DNA of 64,000 bases, taken from NCBI RefSeq assembly GCF_000203795.2, contig NW_006281110.1, forward strand, positions 669,666 to 733,665, written 5' to 3'. Source of the DNA: Batrachochytrium dendrobatidis JAM81. Its lineage: Eukaryota; Chytridiomycota; Chytridiomycetes; Rhizophydiales. The notes under the pieces are model-generated. The model ran no database searches. It saw only the letters and a program-made list of their open reading frames with translations, and was not told the origin of the DNA. The position numbers and the translations under genes were made by a program. Below are positions 54,020 through 64,000 of the stretch, in pieces; the stretch's first letter is position 1; each line of letters opens with the position of its first letter.

Positions 54020-55189
54020 CACAAACATTGCTGTTAGTGTATAATCAACTTGACTAGTATGCTGTGTTCATCTCCAATTGTGGTCATGTATCAAGTAATC
54101 AGGTAGTGTCAGATTGTCACCTTGATTATGGATAATTATCATCACATTTACAATACATTACCACAGCATACACTGCCACTGTGTATCAAATATTTGACTG
54201 ATTGTTCAATTGGTCGTGTTTTGGATCACTCGGACACAACAGCATCCAACAGTCTGTTGTTGCAGTATTTCAAAACCATGACTTTTCCATTGGTATGACT
54301 ACAGTCATTTTAGATTAATGTAGACTGTACACATCAAACATTGCTGATTATGTCACAACATGATCAACATCAAACTCGGCAAGCTGTCGTTGATACACCG
54401 AATGAGTGACGTTGTACTATAATTGAATTGGAGATTGGCAGGTCGTTCAACAAACTGGCCGTGTCAACAGATCGGATTGTCATCGTGTAAATGAACCACA
54501 ATGGATGATCATGCCATTCAAATCAGCACACAATCTACTGATATATGCAATACAACACCACCAATACAATACAAATCAAACCCAATCACAAACATGGTGT
54601 TGAATCCAATGCATGCGAGTACTTTTTAAACACATGATACACACTGATGGTGATGGTTGCTGACAGTCACATTGCAGTGTACATGTCCACCAGTGTCCAC
54701 TGTCATGTCGATTGTTGCTATCCGTGACATCCAACTGTACTTGTATTCACCAAATGTGCACAACATCTAGGGCTGACTGCCAGATGCTCTCATGTTTGGC
54801 ATACAACCAGTCACCATCAGACCAAGCGTATACGCTAGTACAGCGCCATGAATCTACTGGCAAGTGGTTTCAATTTTATTCTGGCACGTTGAGGGTTGGA
54901 TGTGTACTAGACACAATGTTGCGGATATAACTGAACTACAACAGGGTGATATCATGCATAATTGTACGGTCTGGATATGTTTGGTAGATATGCAACCATA
55001 TATATGACAGCCCAATCCGTCCTTTATCACGGGTTGGTTTTAGAAATGTCTGTTATTTTGGTTGATACATGTTTCTTGCATAGATTGGCAGTATTGTGTG
55101 TATTTAGTTTGATTACATTATAGACAGTCTGGTTGATTACCCATTCACTGCTAATAACCCGTTTGTACAACATAATCGATCATTTGCTC
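54020..55189. other. accessory intergenic DNA
   Basis: I see no supported gene or strong repeat in it; small frames such as 54,712-54,930 lack any recognisable content. Confidence 0.35.
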
Positions 55190-55590
55190 AGTATCGAGTA
55201 TTTCTAAATACAAACTTGAATGAAAAGTCTTGTCACAATACTGATCAACTGTATTACTGTTTACACTGTGGTATTATTGATGTATTGGAATGTTTGGTGT
55301 TCAGATACACAATGATAATGGTAGTACAAATCATGGCAGTTGTACAAACCAAATGTGATTAAAGCCAATAATAATATCAGACAAGATTGGATAATGAATT
55401 AGCGTGTAAATCATCAACATTGACCAAGATTGATTGAAATGGTGAGATTGGGTTGGATGGTGATGAACACAACAAATGTGCAGAGTTGTATTGACAATAT
55501 TGACAGTCAAACACAATACATGAATGTGGGTTCAAACTTGGTGACCATACAATGTATGATTACTAAGAGTGCACATAATGTAGATTCAAC
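55190..55590 (-). repeat. inverted R5 joined to inverted R1
   Basis: Positions 55,190-55,470 are the reverse complement of 25,946-26,220 with very few changes. The R1 fragment 55,485-55,590 follows (AATGTGGGTTCAAACTTGGT). The fused order leads into a family A promoter. Confidence 0.8.
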
Positions 55591-55934
55591 ACTATAGTCT
55601 GATTGTGTGACATATGATGATCGTTGTATACCAAACACGCAATACAGTCAATGCGTAGTAATCATTATATGTTGCAACACAGAATACAGTCATTTCAAGA
55701 TGAATACTGGAGTGATCCATTTTACATGAATACGGTTGTAAAAAGGAGCGTTTGTGGCTGCACAACACTCATGAAGGGTGCTTTTCAATATACCTGATCA
55801 AAGGGTCGTAAAAGCATAGTTCAATCGACACGATCATCAAATTGATCAATATGATATTATGAATAGGGAGCAGCACACTGTCTAGTTTGATATTGGCTCA
55901 TTACAAGCAATCAAGTAACTATGTATATTGGTTA

Positions 55935-55957
55935 ACCTAAAAGGGTTGGTTTGCTAT
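55935..55957 (+). promoter_or_regulatory. family A promoter box, shortened
   Basis: CCTAAAAGGGTTGGTTTGCT: the box has lost one TTAGGG unit compared with the three other copies, by simple repeat slippage. Confidence 0.5.
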
Positions 55958-56057
55958 ACAAAACATACAAATACAATCGATTACCTTCAGTCCTATAATC
56001 GACACCAGTTTCAATACTCTACTTTCTACTGATTGTTTAAACCCATTGACCAATCTG

Positions 56058-57311
56058 ATGAAATTGGTTGATATTTTACTTGTACTGAGTGCAGCAGCAA
56101 CTGCCAATGCAATATTGATACCGACTGGTAACGATGGTTTACCCCAAGCATCAGGCACTTTCAGTCAAGTATCTGATCCAACCAATGAACCTAATCCAGG
56201 CACTTCCGACGACTGGCAAAGTATAGTGGATGCAGTTAATTTAAGCATTCTTGACGAAGACTGGAAATACCTATTTGATCCGATTGATCCAAACACATCC
56301 GACCAAGACTGGCAACAACTGATTGATCAACCCAGTTCAAGCACTTTCAGTCAAGTATCTGGTACAGCTGATAAACCTGATTCGAATATTTATAACCAAG
56401 ACCAGCAACAGCCAATGGATCAGCCTAGTCCAAGTACTCCAAAACGAGGTCGAAAACGGCCGATTGATGAACCCGGTTCAAACATTTCCAAATATGATCA
56501 GAAACAATCGATGAATCAACCCAGTCCGAGTGCTTCCAAACAAAGTCGGAAACAATCAGTTGATGAACCCGGTTTAGACATCCCTGACAAAGACTGGCAA
56601 CACCTAATAGATGAAGTCAATTCAAACACTTTTGAAGACTGGCGAGAACTGTTTGATATAGCTGGTTTAAATACTCCCAGTCAAGTTTCTGACTCAATTG
56701 ATCAAGTCGGTCCAAGCAATTTTGACAAATACCAACAACAACCAGCTGATAAAACCAGTTCAAGTATCCCCGACCAAACTCAGCAACACCCAATAGATGC
56801 AACTGATTTAAATATTTCCGACCAAGATCCACAACAGCCGATTGATCAATCCAGTCCAAGTACTTCCAAACGAAGTCGGAAACGACGAATTGATCAACCC
56901 AGTCCAAGTACTTCCAGACAAGACCAACAGCAACCAATGGAACAAGACCAACAACAACCAATGATTCATGACGAGTCGGGCAATACTGTTCCAAATCAAG
57001 CGACTGTATTAAACGAACGGGATCAGAGAACCTTTGATCGCATGAAGAAAAGGCTTGTAGCGTCTAAAATAGTGCAAAAGAAAAAACACAAAAAATATTG
57101 TGATTATGAAGCCATTGGATTGGAACAACAGCTAGCGCTAGAAAGGGGAGAAGAGATATCAGGATCAACGTACGATCCAAAGGTTGAAAAGCAACTGAAA
57201 GAAGAGTATGTAGCGGCAAGTAGAAAAGTACCCAGTATCAGACAAAGATTGAAAAGGTTTATGAAAAGGCGTGGTTTAGAATTTCAAGAGCCGGACTCGG
57301 ATTTGGATTGA
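56058..57311 (+). CDS. secreted protein with polar repeats and C-terminal coiled coil (family A)
   Basis: The intronless frame encodes 417 residues from the ATG at 56,058; it is the longest family A member. The signal peptide (MKLVDILLVLSAAATANA) is followed by ILIPTGNDGLPQASG and SQVSDPTNEPNPGTS. About 16 degenerate repeats follow, some with basic cores (KRGRKRPID, KRSRKRRID). The C-terminal helical domain (ERDQRTFDRMKKRLVASK to KRFMKRRGLEFQEPD) is conserved. The KRSRKRR clusters resemble nuclear localisation signals. The promoter box is shortened. The function is unknown. Confidence 0.75.
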   Translation: MKLVDILLVLSAAATANAILIPTGNDGLPQASGTFSQVSDPTNEPNPGTSDDWQSIVDAVNLSILDEDWKYLFDPIDPNTSDQDWQQLIDQPSSSTFSQVSGTADKPDSNIYNQDQQQPMDQPSPSTPKRGRKRPIDEPGSNISKYDQKQSMNQPSPSASKQSRKQSVDEPGLDIPDKDWQHLIDEVNSNTFEDWRELFDIAGLNTPSQVSDSIDQVGPSNFDKYQQQPADKTSSSIPDQTQQHPIDATDLNISDQDPQQPIDQSSPSTSKRSRKRRIDQPSPSTSRQDQQQPMEQDQQQPMIHDESGNTVPNQATVLNERDQRTFDRMKKRLVASKIVQKKKHKKYCDYEAIGLEQQLALERGEEISGSTYDPKVEKQLKEEYVAASRKVPSIRQRLKRFMKRRGLEFQEPDSDLD

Positions 57312-57500
57312 TGATGTGTCAATGAATTTGAATAAATTTAAACTTTTTGATATGTTGATATTTGTCGAGTATTGTGAATGGGTCAACAACCATATCATTG
57401 ATTGTGTATATTGTGTTGTGTATTACATCAACAGTTATTGGGTTGTTGATTGATACATTGACATGGTTTGTTTCATATACATCAATGACCTGATAACAAC
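57312..57500 (+). repeat. family A 3' flank repeat (R3), truncated
   Basis: It matches R3 from AATTTGAATAAATTTAAAC to the tract ATCAATGACCTGATAACAAC, then breaks off into unrelated DNA at about 57,505, within the next minus-strand open frame. Confidence 0.75.
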
Positions 57501-58046
57501 CAGTGTTACTTGCAAAATGGCATATTCATAGATACTTTCAACAATATACTTTGGATTATGACATTTCATGCGTTTAATAATATTATTTTCGTCAATCAGA
57601 TCCAAAACAATGTCAATATCCATATTAATCATGGATTGATTGTTACCATTAAACAATAATGTATTATCTGAAATATTAAATTGAATTGTTTTTTCAGTAT
57701 CTACATTTTGCAGCATATACCCAAATTGAATATCAAGCCAATATCCAATGTTTTGATTGGTGATTTCTTCGGTATATTTTGCATCAACTCTTCCACATTG
57801 GTGAGCATGTGTCTTGCATTGTATTGTTTTGTATTTTGGGTGGAAAGGATGTTTGTTGATATGTCTATTAAACTGTCGCTTTAGCTTGCCTACTTGGTTC
57901 CAATGCTCTATTTGTAGTTGAATCAGTTGCTTGTACGCCTTTGTTGCTTCAACTCGACTCCTGAATCCTTGGATACGTTTTGTAAACCGCAGTTTGACTT
58001 TGACGAGTTTAACATCAATGTTCACCGTTGATCCAATCATTTTCAT
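57435..58046 (-). CDS. hypothetical protein, C terminus formed by repeat R3
   Basis: The frame of 203 codons starts at an ATG at 58,046. The first 175 residues are unique and basic at the start (KLVKVKLRFTKRIQGFRSR), with QIEHWNQVGKLKRQFNRHIN and YWLDIQFGYMLQNVDTEK. The last 28 codons (VVIRSLMYMKQTMSMYQ) read through the R3 repeat, so the original end is probably lost. It may be a gene fragment joined to the family A module. No family is recognised. Confidence 0.35.
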   Translation of the reverse strand: MKMIGSTVNIDVKLVKVKLRFTKRIQGFRSRVEATKAYKQLIQLQIEHWNQVGKLKRQFNRHINKHPFHPKYKTIQCKTHAHQCGRVDAKYTEEITNQNIGYWLDIQFGYMLQNVDTEKTIQFNISDNTLLFNGNNQSMINMDIDIVLDLIDENNIIKRMKCHNPKYIVESIYEYAILQVTLVVIRSLMYMKQTMSMYQSTTQ

Positions 58047-58244
58047 GATATTGTTATTGGGGTTTCCCTAATGGCAACAATAAATCAACGACAAAACTCA
58101 ATCCGAGCGTCTCGTAATGGACTCTGTATGAGCCAATTGAACCACTATTTTCTTCCAAATCAGAATTACTTTGTAACAGGTTTCCAACAGGTTTCCAACA
58201 TTTTCAACGAGTTTAAATAATAATAGAAAATAAATCCAATCCAA

Positions 58245-58625
58245 TTGTTTGTTGATACCATTCCAAAATGTATTTTCTTGGGTTTATTCAAAACCACTTC
58301 AATGACATTACACATCACAAGCACATCCTTAAGATCCAAGTATCTACAAACTTTGGTCGTGAACTCGGTCTTCATCAAACCTAAAAACGGTCAAAAGTAT
58401 CATGTTGTTGAACGAAATCTAACCAACCATCTTGTGAAAGTAGCAACCCACTATGTGTGCAATGATATTGAACCTATTACTCATGAAATCATACCTCGAT
58501 ATATGCTCAAGTCGGACAACCCAATCAAAGTGGATCCCAACAAACTCTTGAAATCAAACATTCAATTCCTTGATGAAAAGTATCATTCAAAATCAATACA
58601 AGCCACTTTATCATTGAATCAATGA
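58245..58625 (+). CDS. hypothetical protein fragment
   Basis: The open frame of 126 codons (VVNSVFIKPKNGQKYHVVER, NDIEPITHEIIPRYMLKS) has no signal peptide and no known domain. A second frame (58,659-58,883) follows on the same strand. They may be parts of one decayed or spliced gene. Confidence 0.3.
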   Translation: MFVDTIPKCIFLGLFKTTSMTLHITSTSLRSKYLQTLVVNSVFIKPKNGQKYHVVERNLTNHLVKVATHYVCNDIEPITHEIIPRYMLKSDNPIKVDPNKLLKSNIQFLDEKYHSKSIQATLSLNQ

Positions 58626-59171
58626 GTTGCTGAACAAGAGTTACTACGATACATTGTATTGTATGTATATTTTACATTCTGGCTTAGTACTTTGATCAAA
58701 AGTCATCATCACACTGTAACGGACGCTCAGATCAATGTAGACCGAATGACTCATCATGTATTTAGCGATTCAGATGTTCTTGGTAAAGTGATGGGAAAAC
58801 AGCACACATTACAGCAGAAATTGTATCAAATGGTAATGAGTGCTGATGTAGACGCCAAATATGTTAAATATATCATACTATGAATCCGTAATCTTGATGG
58901 AACCCAGCACCATTTCTTGGGTCAAGCAAATGCTGGAAAAACACATCCAGTTCATTGTTTGCCATGTCGACACTTGACTTGTTGTATCTGATATTCCAAA
59001 TCTACCGCATACAGTGGTATTGTTGGTGAATCATCAATTACATTCAAAGTATGTTTGATAGTTATTGTGGTATTATTTTCAAACGATTTACTGATTTGAG
59101 GTAGCCAGTAAGTTATCATGATTGTATTGCTGGGATTTTGGCAAATATTGATTATTTTCAATAACCACCGA

Positions 59172-59354
59172 CTATTTACTATTTTGAATACTGGTATCTG
59201 GCCATGGGATATGATGACAAATGACTTTAATGTGTCCAATTTCAATTCTGATTTTGATTGGGATTCCTGTTTTCATGCAATTGGTCAACGATTTTGAACA
59301 TTCATTTCCGTCGACCCAAAATACATTACATCCAGTTTTGAAACAAGTCTTCAA
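59172..59354 (-). pseudogene. possible decayed paralogue of the 57.4-58.0 kb frame
   Basis: Overlapping minus-strand frames (59,172-59,354 and 58,952-59,245) carry C-x4-C-like words (FKTGCNVFWVDGNECSK) and YWLPQISKSFENNTTITIKH. The latter resembles YWLDIQFGYMLQNVDTEKTI of the neighbour at 57.4-58.0 kb, in the same order after a Cys/His stretch. The change of frame suggests a broken relative; the evidence is thin. Confidence 0.25.
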
Positions 59355-59362
59355 ACAAGGTT

Positions 59363-59752
59363 TTGATGCAAGTTGTGTACAATAGTCACATCCTGTTGTT
59401 CTGGATTTTCAATTCTTGTCATGATTGTGTTTTGTCTACAGAAATACTGATGTTTAGCATTAGTTCTGTTCCAGATTCAACGTATTTTGTTTCTGCATCA
59501 AATTCTCTAGGTTTTTATGGTTCACTCTCTGGTCATCCAGGTTGTTCTATGGTCATTGACATGAATTCTGCATCGAAAACATCGATTAAACAGATATTCT
59601 GTGGTACCAATCATGATCAAACGGATTTGGCAGGAAAGGTCATTGAACAGCGCTACAACAAACGCATTGCAAGCTATGATGAGCTTGAATCATTGGTGTC
59701 AGAATGGGGTGGAAAGTTGGACGAGTCGGCTCGTGCAAGAATCAAGTTTTAA
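59363..59752 (+). CDS. hypothetical protein, frame with charged C terminus
   Basis: The frame of 129 codons ends in a protein-like charged stretch (GKVIEQRYNKRIASYDELES, LVSEWGGKLDESARARIKF). The first part is hydrophobic and may be intron or leader. No family is recognised. Confidence 0.3.
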   Translation: MMQVVYNSHILLFWIFNSCHDCVLSTEILMFSISSVPDSTYFVSASNSLGFYGSLSGHPGCSMVIDMNSASKTSIKQIFCGTNHDQTDLAGKVIEQRYNKRIASYDELESLVSEWGGKLDESARARIKF

Positions 59753-60249
59753 AAACCTGGCTAGTATTTACATTTTACTATTTATCAGTCATAAATGTAG
59801 AAGGTGTAAAACATGAGTTCAAGTATTGATTTTATCGAATTCAGCAAGTTATTGATTGCAATAAATGAACGCTGACTAGATGTTGACATGTACTGCACAA
59901 AAATCAACCAAATCATTGCAACTTTCAAGTACCATTTATTCAGTTTCAGTTTTAATGACATTGATTCATTTTTACAATCTTGAACAAAGTATAGCAGTGA
60001 TTATGGGTGAATCTCATCAATTGTGTTCATTCGAGTCAGAGCATGAATCTGGCACGGTAAGCAACCAATCATTTCAGGTCATCCACTATTGTACGCCAAG
60101 TCTTTTATCCAGGATTGCACATCTCGAATAAACAGTGTGTGACAACTATGGACACATTTAGCAGTAATTGACAGTCAAGAAACTGATATCAATATTCCAT
60201 GTATACTGTCAGAATTTTTAGAGCTTCGTGATTTGTATAAATTTAAATT
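59753..60249. other. accessory intergenic DNA
   Basis: It has no supported gene; an 83-codon frame at 59,880-60,131 lacks recognisable content. Confidence 0.3.
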
Positions 60250-60600
60250 TAAATGTATAAAGTAGAGTATAGTCTGATACTGTTAGTAGTTATCAGAAGA
60301 GAACAAATCAAAAGTGTAATGGAAGTTTGCACTTTAATCCAAGATCAACAGACTTGGTCTTTCAAGAGTAGTGAAGAGGGGTGATAAGTTAATTAGATGG
60401 TTGAAATAGTTGAAGAGTTATTTATTGATAAGAAAATATCTTGGCTCCAATAGTAGTTGATTGTTTGTCTTGTGATACGAACAAATAACACGTTTGATAG
60501 TTAGCGGTTGTAAACGAAAAGTAGTTGATAGTATTGATTTCTGTAATTAGTCAATTTAATAATGATACCATTTACCCGTTACTGGGGACTCGAATCCTAG
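60250..60600 (+). repeat. LTR-like remnant similar to 36.8-37.1 kb
   Basis: ACAAATCAAAAGTGTAATGG, then ATCCAAGATCAACAGACTTG and TTATTTATTGATAAGAAAAT recall both the copia LTR (TTTATTGATAAGAGAA) and the remnant at 36.8 kb. Ends are not defined. Confidence 0.4.
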
Positions 60601-60734
60601 AGATGAGGATAATGGAGTTTGGAGCATATGGATTGGTAGTGATGAAGGGTTTAATTTGGAGATTCAAAGTGTGCGCTATTAGAATTAGCTTTGTCACAGA
60701 TTACTACTTAGGAGTATCCGTCTGGATATTCCAA

Positions 60735-61046
60735 CAATCATTGTGTATCTGATCACCAAATATTCCAATACATCAATAATACCACAGTGTAAACAGTAAT
60801 ACAGTTGATCAGTATTGTGGCAAGACTTTTCATTCAAGTTTGTATTTGGAAATACTCGATGATTTAATCACCACACACTGTTTGTAATGCGATTGTCATT
60901 GATCTCATTTCATTCCAGTCCAGTCCATCTGATTTATGATGATGTTTAGTAATCCATTACCATGTGTTATAGTAAACTAGTTTGTTTATTGAACCAAATC
61001 CACAACGATCACATTCAGAATATTAATTTACAGTATTTCTAAATGC
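60735..61046 (+). repeat. duplicated promoter of the DUF4246 genes
   Basis: It matches 26,095-26,398 with small changes (CAAATATTCCAATACATCAA and the CCACACA run), directly up to the DUF4246 start codon region. The two copies thus share at least 300 bp of 5' flank. Confidence 0.8.
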
Positions 61047-64000
61047 ATGTTTGATAACAATCCAATTTTGTTACAAAAAACTGATCAAAACAATACTAAA
61101 ATAGAACAACTCGTTTATGTGTTTTACAACAATCCAAACATGAACAATTCTTGGCAATTGTTGGACATTCGCATGAATGAAATTGCCATCAAAACTTGAT
61201 CAAAATTCAACTTTACTAATTTTATCAAACATGAAGTTGGATGATAACATGAAAGAGTTGTTTCTACTCCTGGATGATTTAAAACTATTAACAACGGATG
61301 CTCAACTACACAAGGCTGATGAAATATGGGGTAGACTGCTTGTATTGATAATGAAGTTGAGAAAACAGAATTACAGTAAGTTTAGTAGTCATTGTATTAT
61401 TGATGAGTTCAAACTGTTGCTGACTTTGTGTTGGTTTGAAATGGCATGATATATAAATGTAGCGCCTCGCTTACAGAGTATTGGACTGGAAGATATCACA
61501 GTCAAGTATTTGGAGTATAATCGACCCAGTTTACAGGTATTCATATATTGTAACAGTAATGGATTGTTGTTCATGACTAAAATAATCAACATGTGCTGTG
61601 TAGATCAAAATAATGGAGTTTGCTACAGTGTTTTTGAGAATGATGTACAGTAATAATGAGTTCAAAGTATCACATCGACTAAGCAACCAAATTGCACAGC
61701 TCATGCAATCATCAAACCGTCAGGTCAAAATGATGGCAAGTCATGATTGATATTGATCAAATGGTTGACATTCAACTCACTTAGTGTCAATATGCATATA
61801 GGCGATAAAAACATGTAAAAAGCTGTACAAATATAACCGCTGGAGTCAAGAGGATGGATTTGACATCAAGCCAATGGTTGAGATTATTGTTCACGAGTCC
61901 AATCAAGAAGTGCTCAGATTGGCAATTGACCTGTTCTTGCAAGTTTGTCATGGTATTGACGATGAAAATGTATGTTTACAATGATACAATATTGGATCAG
62001 TTTGGATAGTGTCATGTCATGTTGATTGTATACTTGACATTGAACAATATCATTAGTTTGGCATCGTGGTATTAGGATTTGTTTCACGACTGGAATCATC
62101 CGATGGTTCAGTTGCTGTTGGTTTTATCAAAAATCTCCAAGCCATGTATTGGAATATTCATCGTGATAACCCAGTAAAAGCAGCTGAATGTGGCATCATT
62201 CCAGCAATAGTCAATACGCTCAGGTATGTGGTGTTATGCATGAATGTGTGTCCAGTCATCATAATTGGTAAATTTGACATGGTTGGATTGACATGACATG
62301 AATACAGGAGTGTCGATCAAGAAGTGGTTGATCAAAGTATTGATGCTATTCAGAGTTTATGCGATATTAGAAATTGTGAAGTGATTTCAGCCGAGTTGAT
62401 AAGATCGGGATTGATTCAAGCACTGAACGACTTGTGTGTCAGATACAGCAACGACTCTGAACTAAAAAAACGCATAATCGAAGTAGCTGGATCAGCTGCA
62501 TCCAAAATGTGCGACTTTCCTGTATCGCTTGTACGATCGTTGGTTTTTGAGAAATTGACGATATCGATGTGCAATCTCAATATGGGTTACTCTTTGCGCA
62601 TGTTTAATGATCTCAACGACATGATTCAGAAATCTACAAGCAAGGCCGAGATGATCAAGGTGTTTCAAGAATATGGAATTGTAAAGCAACTCAGCACTAT
62701 TCTTTCACGCAGAGATATACGTTTGTGTAACAGTCCTGTTCCTGATATTGTAAAACTACTCAAAACACTTGCTGGTTTTGCCGACAATCATTCCGACAGT
62801 TCAATACGTACCGAGTTGGATCAAGGCGGGATACTTGAAAATCTAACGGCTATTGTAAAATCGGATGATACTGACTACACAAACAAGAGGGTTGCTGACC
62901 AGATCATTGGAACGTGTTTTCAGCATCGGGTTCACGTTGCTAACTCCAGCATTTGGCCATACGACGACAATGTCAAAATTGATACGAGTTCTGGAATGGC
63001 CGGATATGTACGTGGAAAGGCACGCACACTTGTCGAGATGCAGTATATCCAATATCTGCAATCTATACTTTGCAAATCCATGTGGTGGATCGATATCACA
63101 AACCAGCATATTGTGGAGCAATGGAGGGCTGACTCACTCGATCGGAACATATCACCATCAACATTTAATCTTGCATTGGAACAACTCGGGGTTTTTGTCA
63201 AACAGCTTGTTTGTAGTGGCAGTGATAAATTTGGCACAATTGTCCCAGGACCTGTTGAACTGACGTATATACTGGACAATGGCATACCTGACAATGTATA
63301 CACGCGATTGATGACAAATGTATCGGATATTGAACATGGATCAAATCACAACACTGGTCAAATGGTGCACAATCTGATTGATGCATCAATGTACAGTGTT
63401 GTATATGGACAAACGATGATTGCACCACTGAGTATACGACTCAAATACACCACAATGGTACCATGCGATATACTGTTATCAACTCGACTTGTTTCAGATA
63501 CGCCCATCATTCGAGGCAATCCCGAGTTTATATCACGCAAGTTCCAATGGCTTCCGAGTGAATTCCGTGTCGAACAGGATGACAGTGTGACCATCAACTC
63601 ATACATCAACAATCTGAATCCGATATGGCATCGAGACATGTACAAATGCATTGCCAAAATATTCAAATGTTTTGTCCCAATGTTTGAAAGTCTGTTCAGA
63701 ACGATGGATCCAATGTTCAAGTATATTGATATTCGCAATGGCATACAGGGATATGAATCACCAAACCGATCATATTATAATGGTATGCGGTCAGACACTC
63801 AAGTCACTCGTTCCGTGTATGTACCAATACTTCCGAAACATTTTGAATCCAAATATGAATCAGCAAAGCCAGTATCACTGCGTGGTCGTAATCTGCAAGT
63901 CATTGTCAAACTCACCAACATTCAACTGACACCATCCAAATCTAAATCCGACAAGGGAAACTGGCACATTGAAGGTCCAATTAACGAATCGATTGTTGCA
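61047..64000 (+). pseudogene. second armadillo-DUF4246 copy, disrupted 5' exons, right end outside window
   Basis: It is collinear with 26,399 onward, including all intron positions. The first exon has a 2-bp loss near 61,185 that makes an early stop, then an in-frame TGA near 61,446. The second exon is shifted near 61,625. The large last exon, from about 62,309 to the window end, stays fully open for over 560 codons (MWWIDITNQHIVEQW, LRGRNLQVIVKL, GNWHIEG), and the HxE pair is kept. It is therefore either a young pseudogene or a gene restarted downstream that makes only the DUF4246 part. The distal His and PGH words lie outside the window. Confidence 0.75.

Noticed and set aside
1..64000. 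tRNA, rRNA or other structured RNA genes
   Set aside because: Reading both strands I saw no cloverleaf with box A/B words or rRNA tract; the only tRNA-like match is the retrotransposon primer site.

Overview
The window is nuclear DNA of a chytrid fungus, most probably Batrachochytrium (B. salamandrivorans or B. dendrobatidis). The evidence is short GT-AG introns of roughly 50-230 bp in most conserved genes, AT-rich DNA, fungal core genes beside genes that Dikarya usually lack, and families of lineage-specific secreted proteins whose leader peptides (such as MKLVDILFVLSAAATANA) I remember from Batrachochytrium. The genus is inferred from memory and was not searched.

The window has two compartments. 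From 1 to about 20.4 kb it is a compact, intron-rich core region: the 5' end of a Sla2/HIP1R endocytic adaptor (minus), a Pellino-like FHA/RING ubiquitin ligase (plus), a small Cys-rich secreted protein (minus), the translation factor Tma46/ZC3H15 (plus), methionine synthase reductase (plus), then glucosidase II beta subunit, Mediator subunit Med6 and a SANBR/KIAA1841-like BTB protein in tandem on the minus strand, and a possible small GPI-anchored protein. Splice phases were followed by hand, and exon coordinates are given in each entry.

From about 20.4 kb to the right end it is a gene-poor accessory region. Nine genes for signal-peptide proteins fall into three families: A at 24.6, 40.6, 50.8 and 56.1 kb; B at 31.9, 35.3 and 43.8 kb; C at 22.1 and 38.3 kb. 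Families A and B carry their own conserved promoter block, and copies of A and C sit inside duplicated modules of flanking repeats in both orientations. Among them are a 1,049-residue armadillo-like plus DUF4246 protein (26.4-29.9 kb), its partly decayed second copy running off the right edge (61.0-64.0 kb), and a secreted aspartyl-protease-like protein that has lost its second catalytic Asp (52.2-53.8 kb).

A complete Ty1/copia retrotransposon lies at 45,465-49,956, inserted into the 3' repeat of a family A gene. Its two 356-bp LTRs look identical and it has a 5-bp target duplication. Its primer binding site matches the anticodon arm of initiator tRNA-Met. Its pol lacks reverse transcriptase and part of the integrase zinc module, so a recently inserted copy is also a defective one.

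The core genes are unrelated housekeeping and signalling genes. The accessory half looks like a birth-and-death nursery for secreted proteins, spread by segmental duplication and disturbed by transposons.
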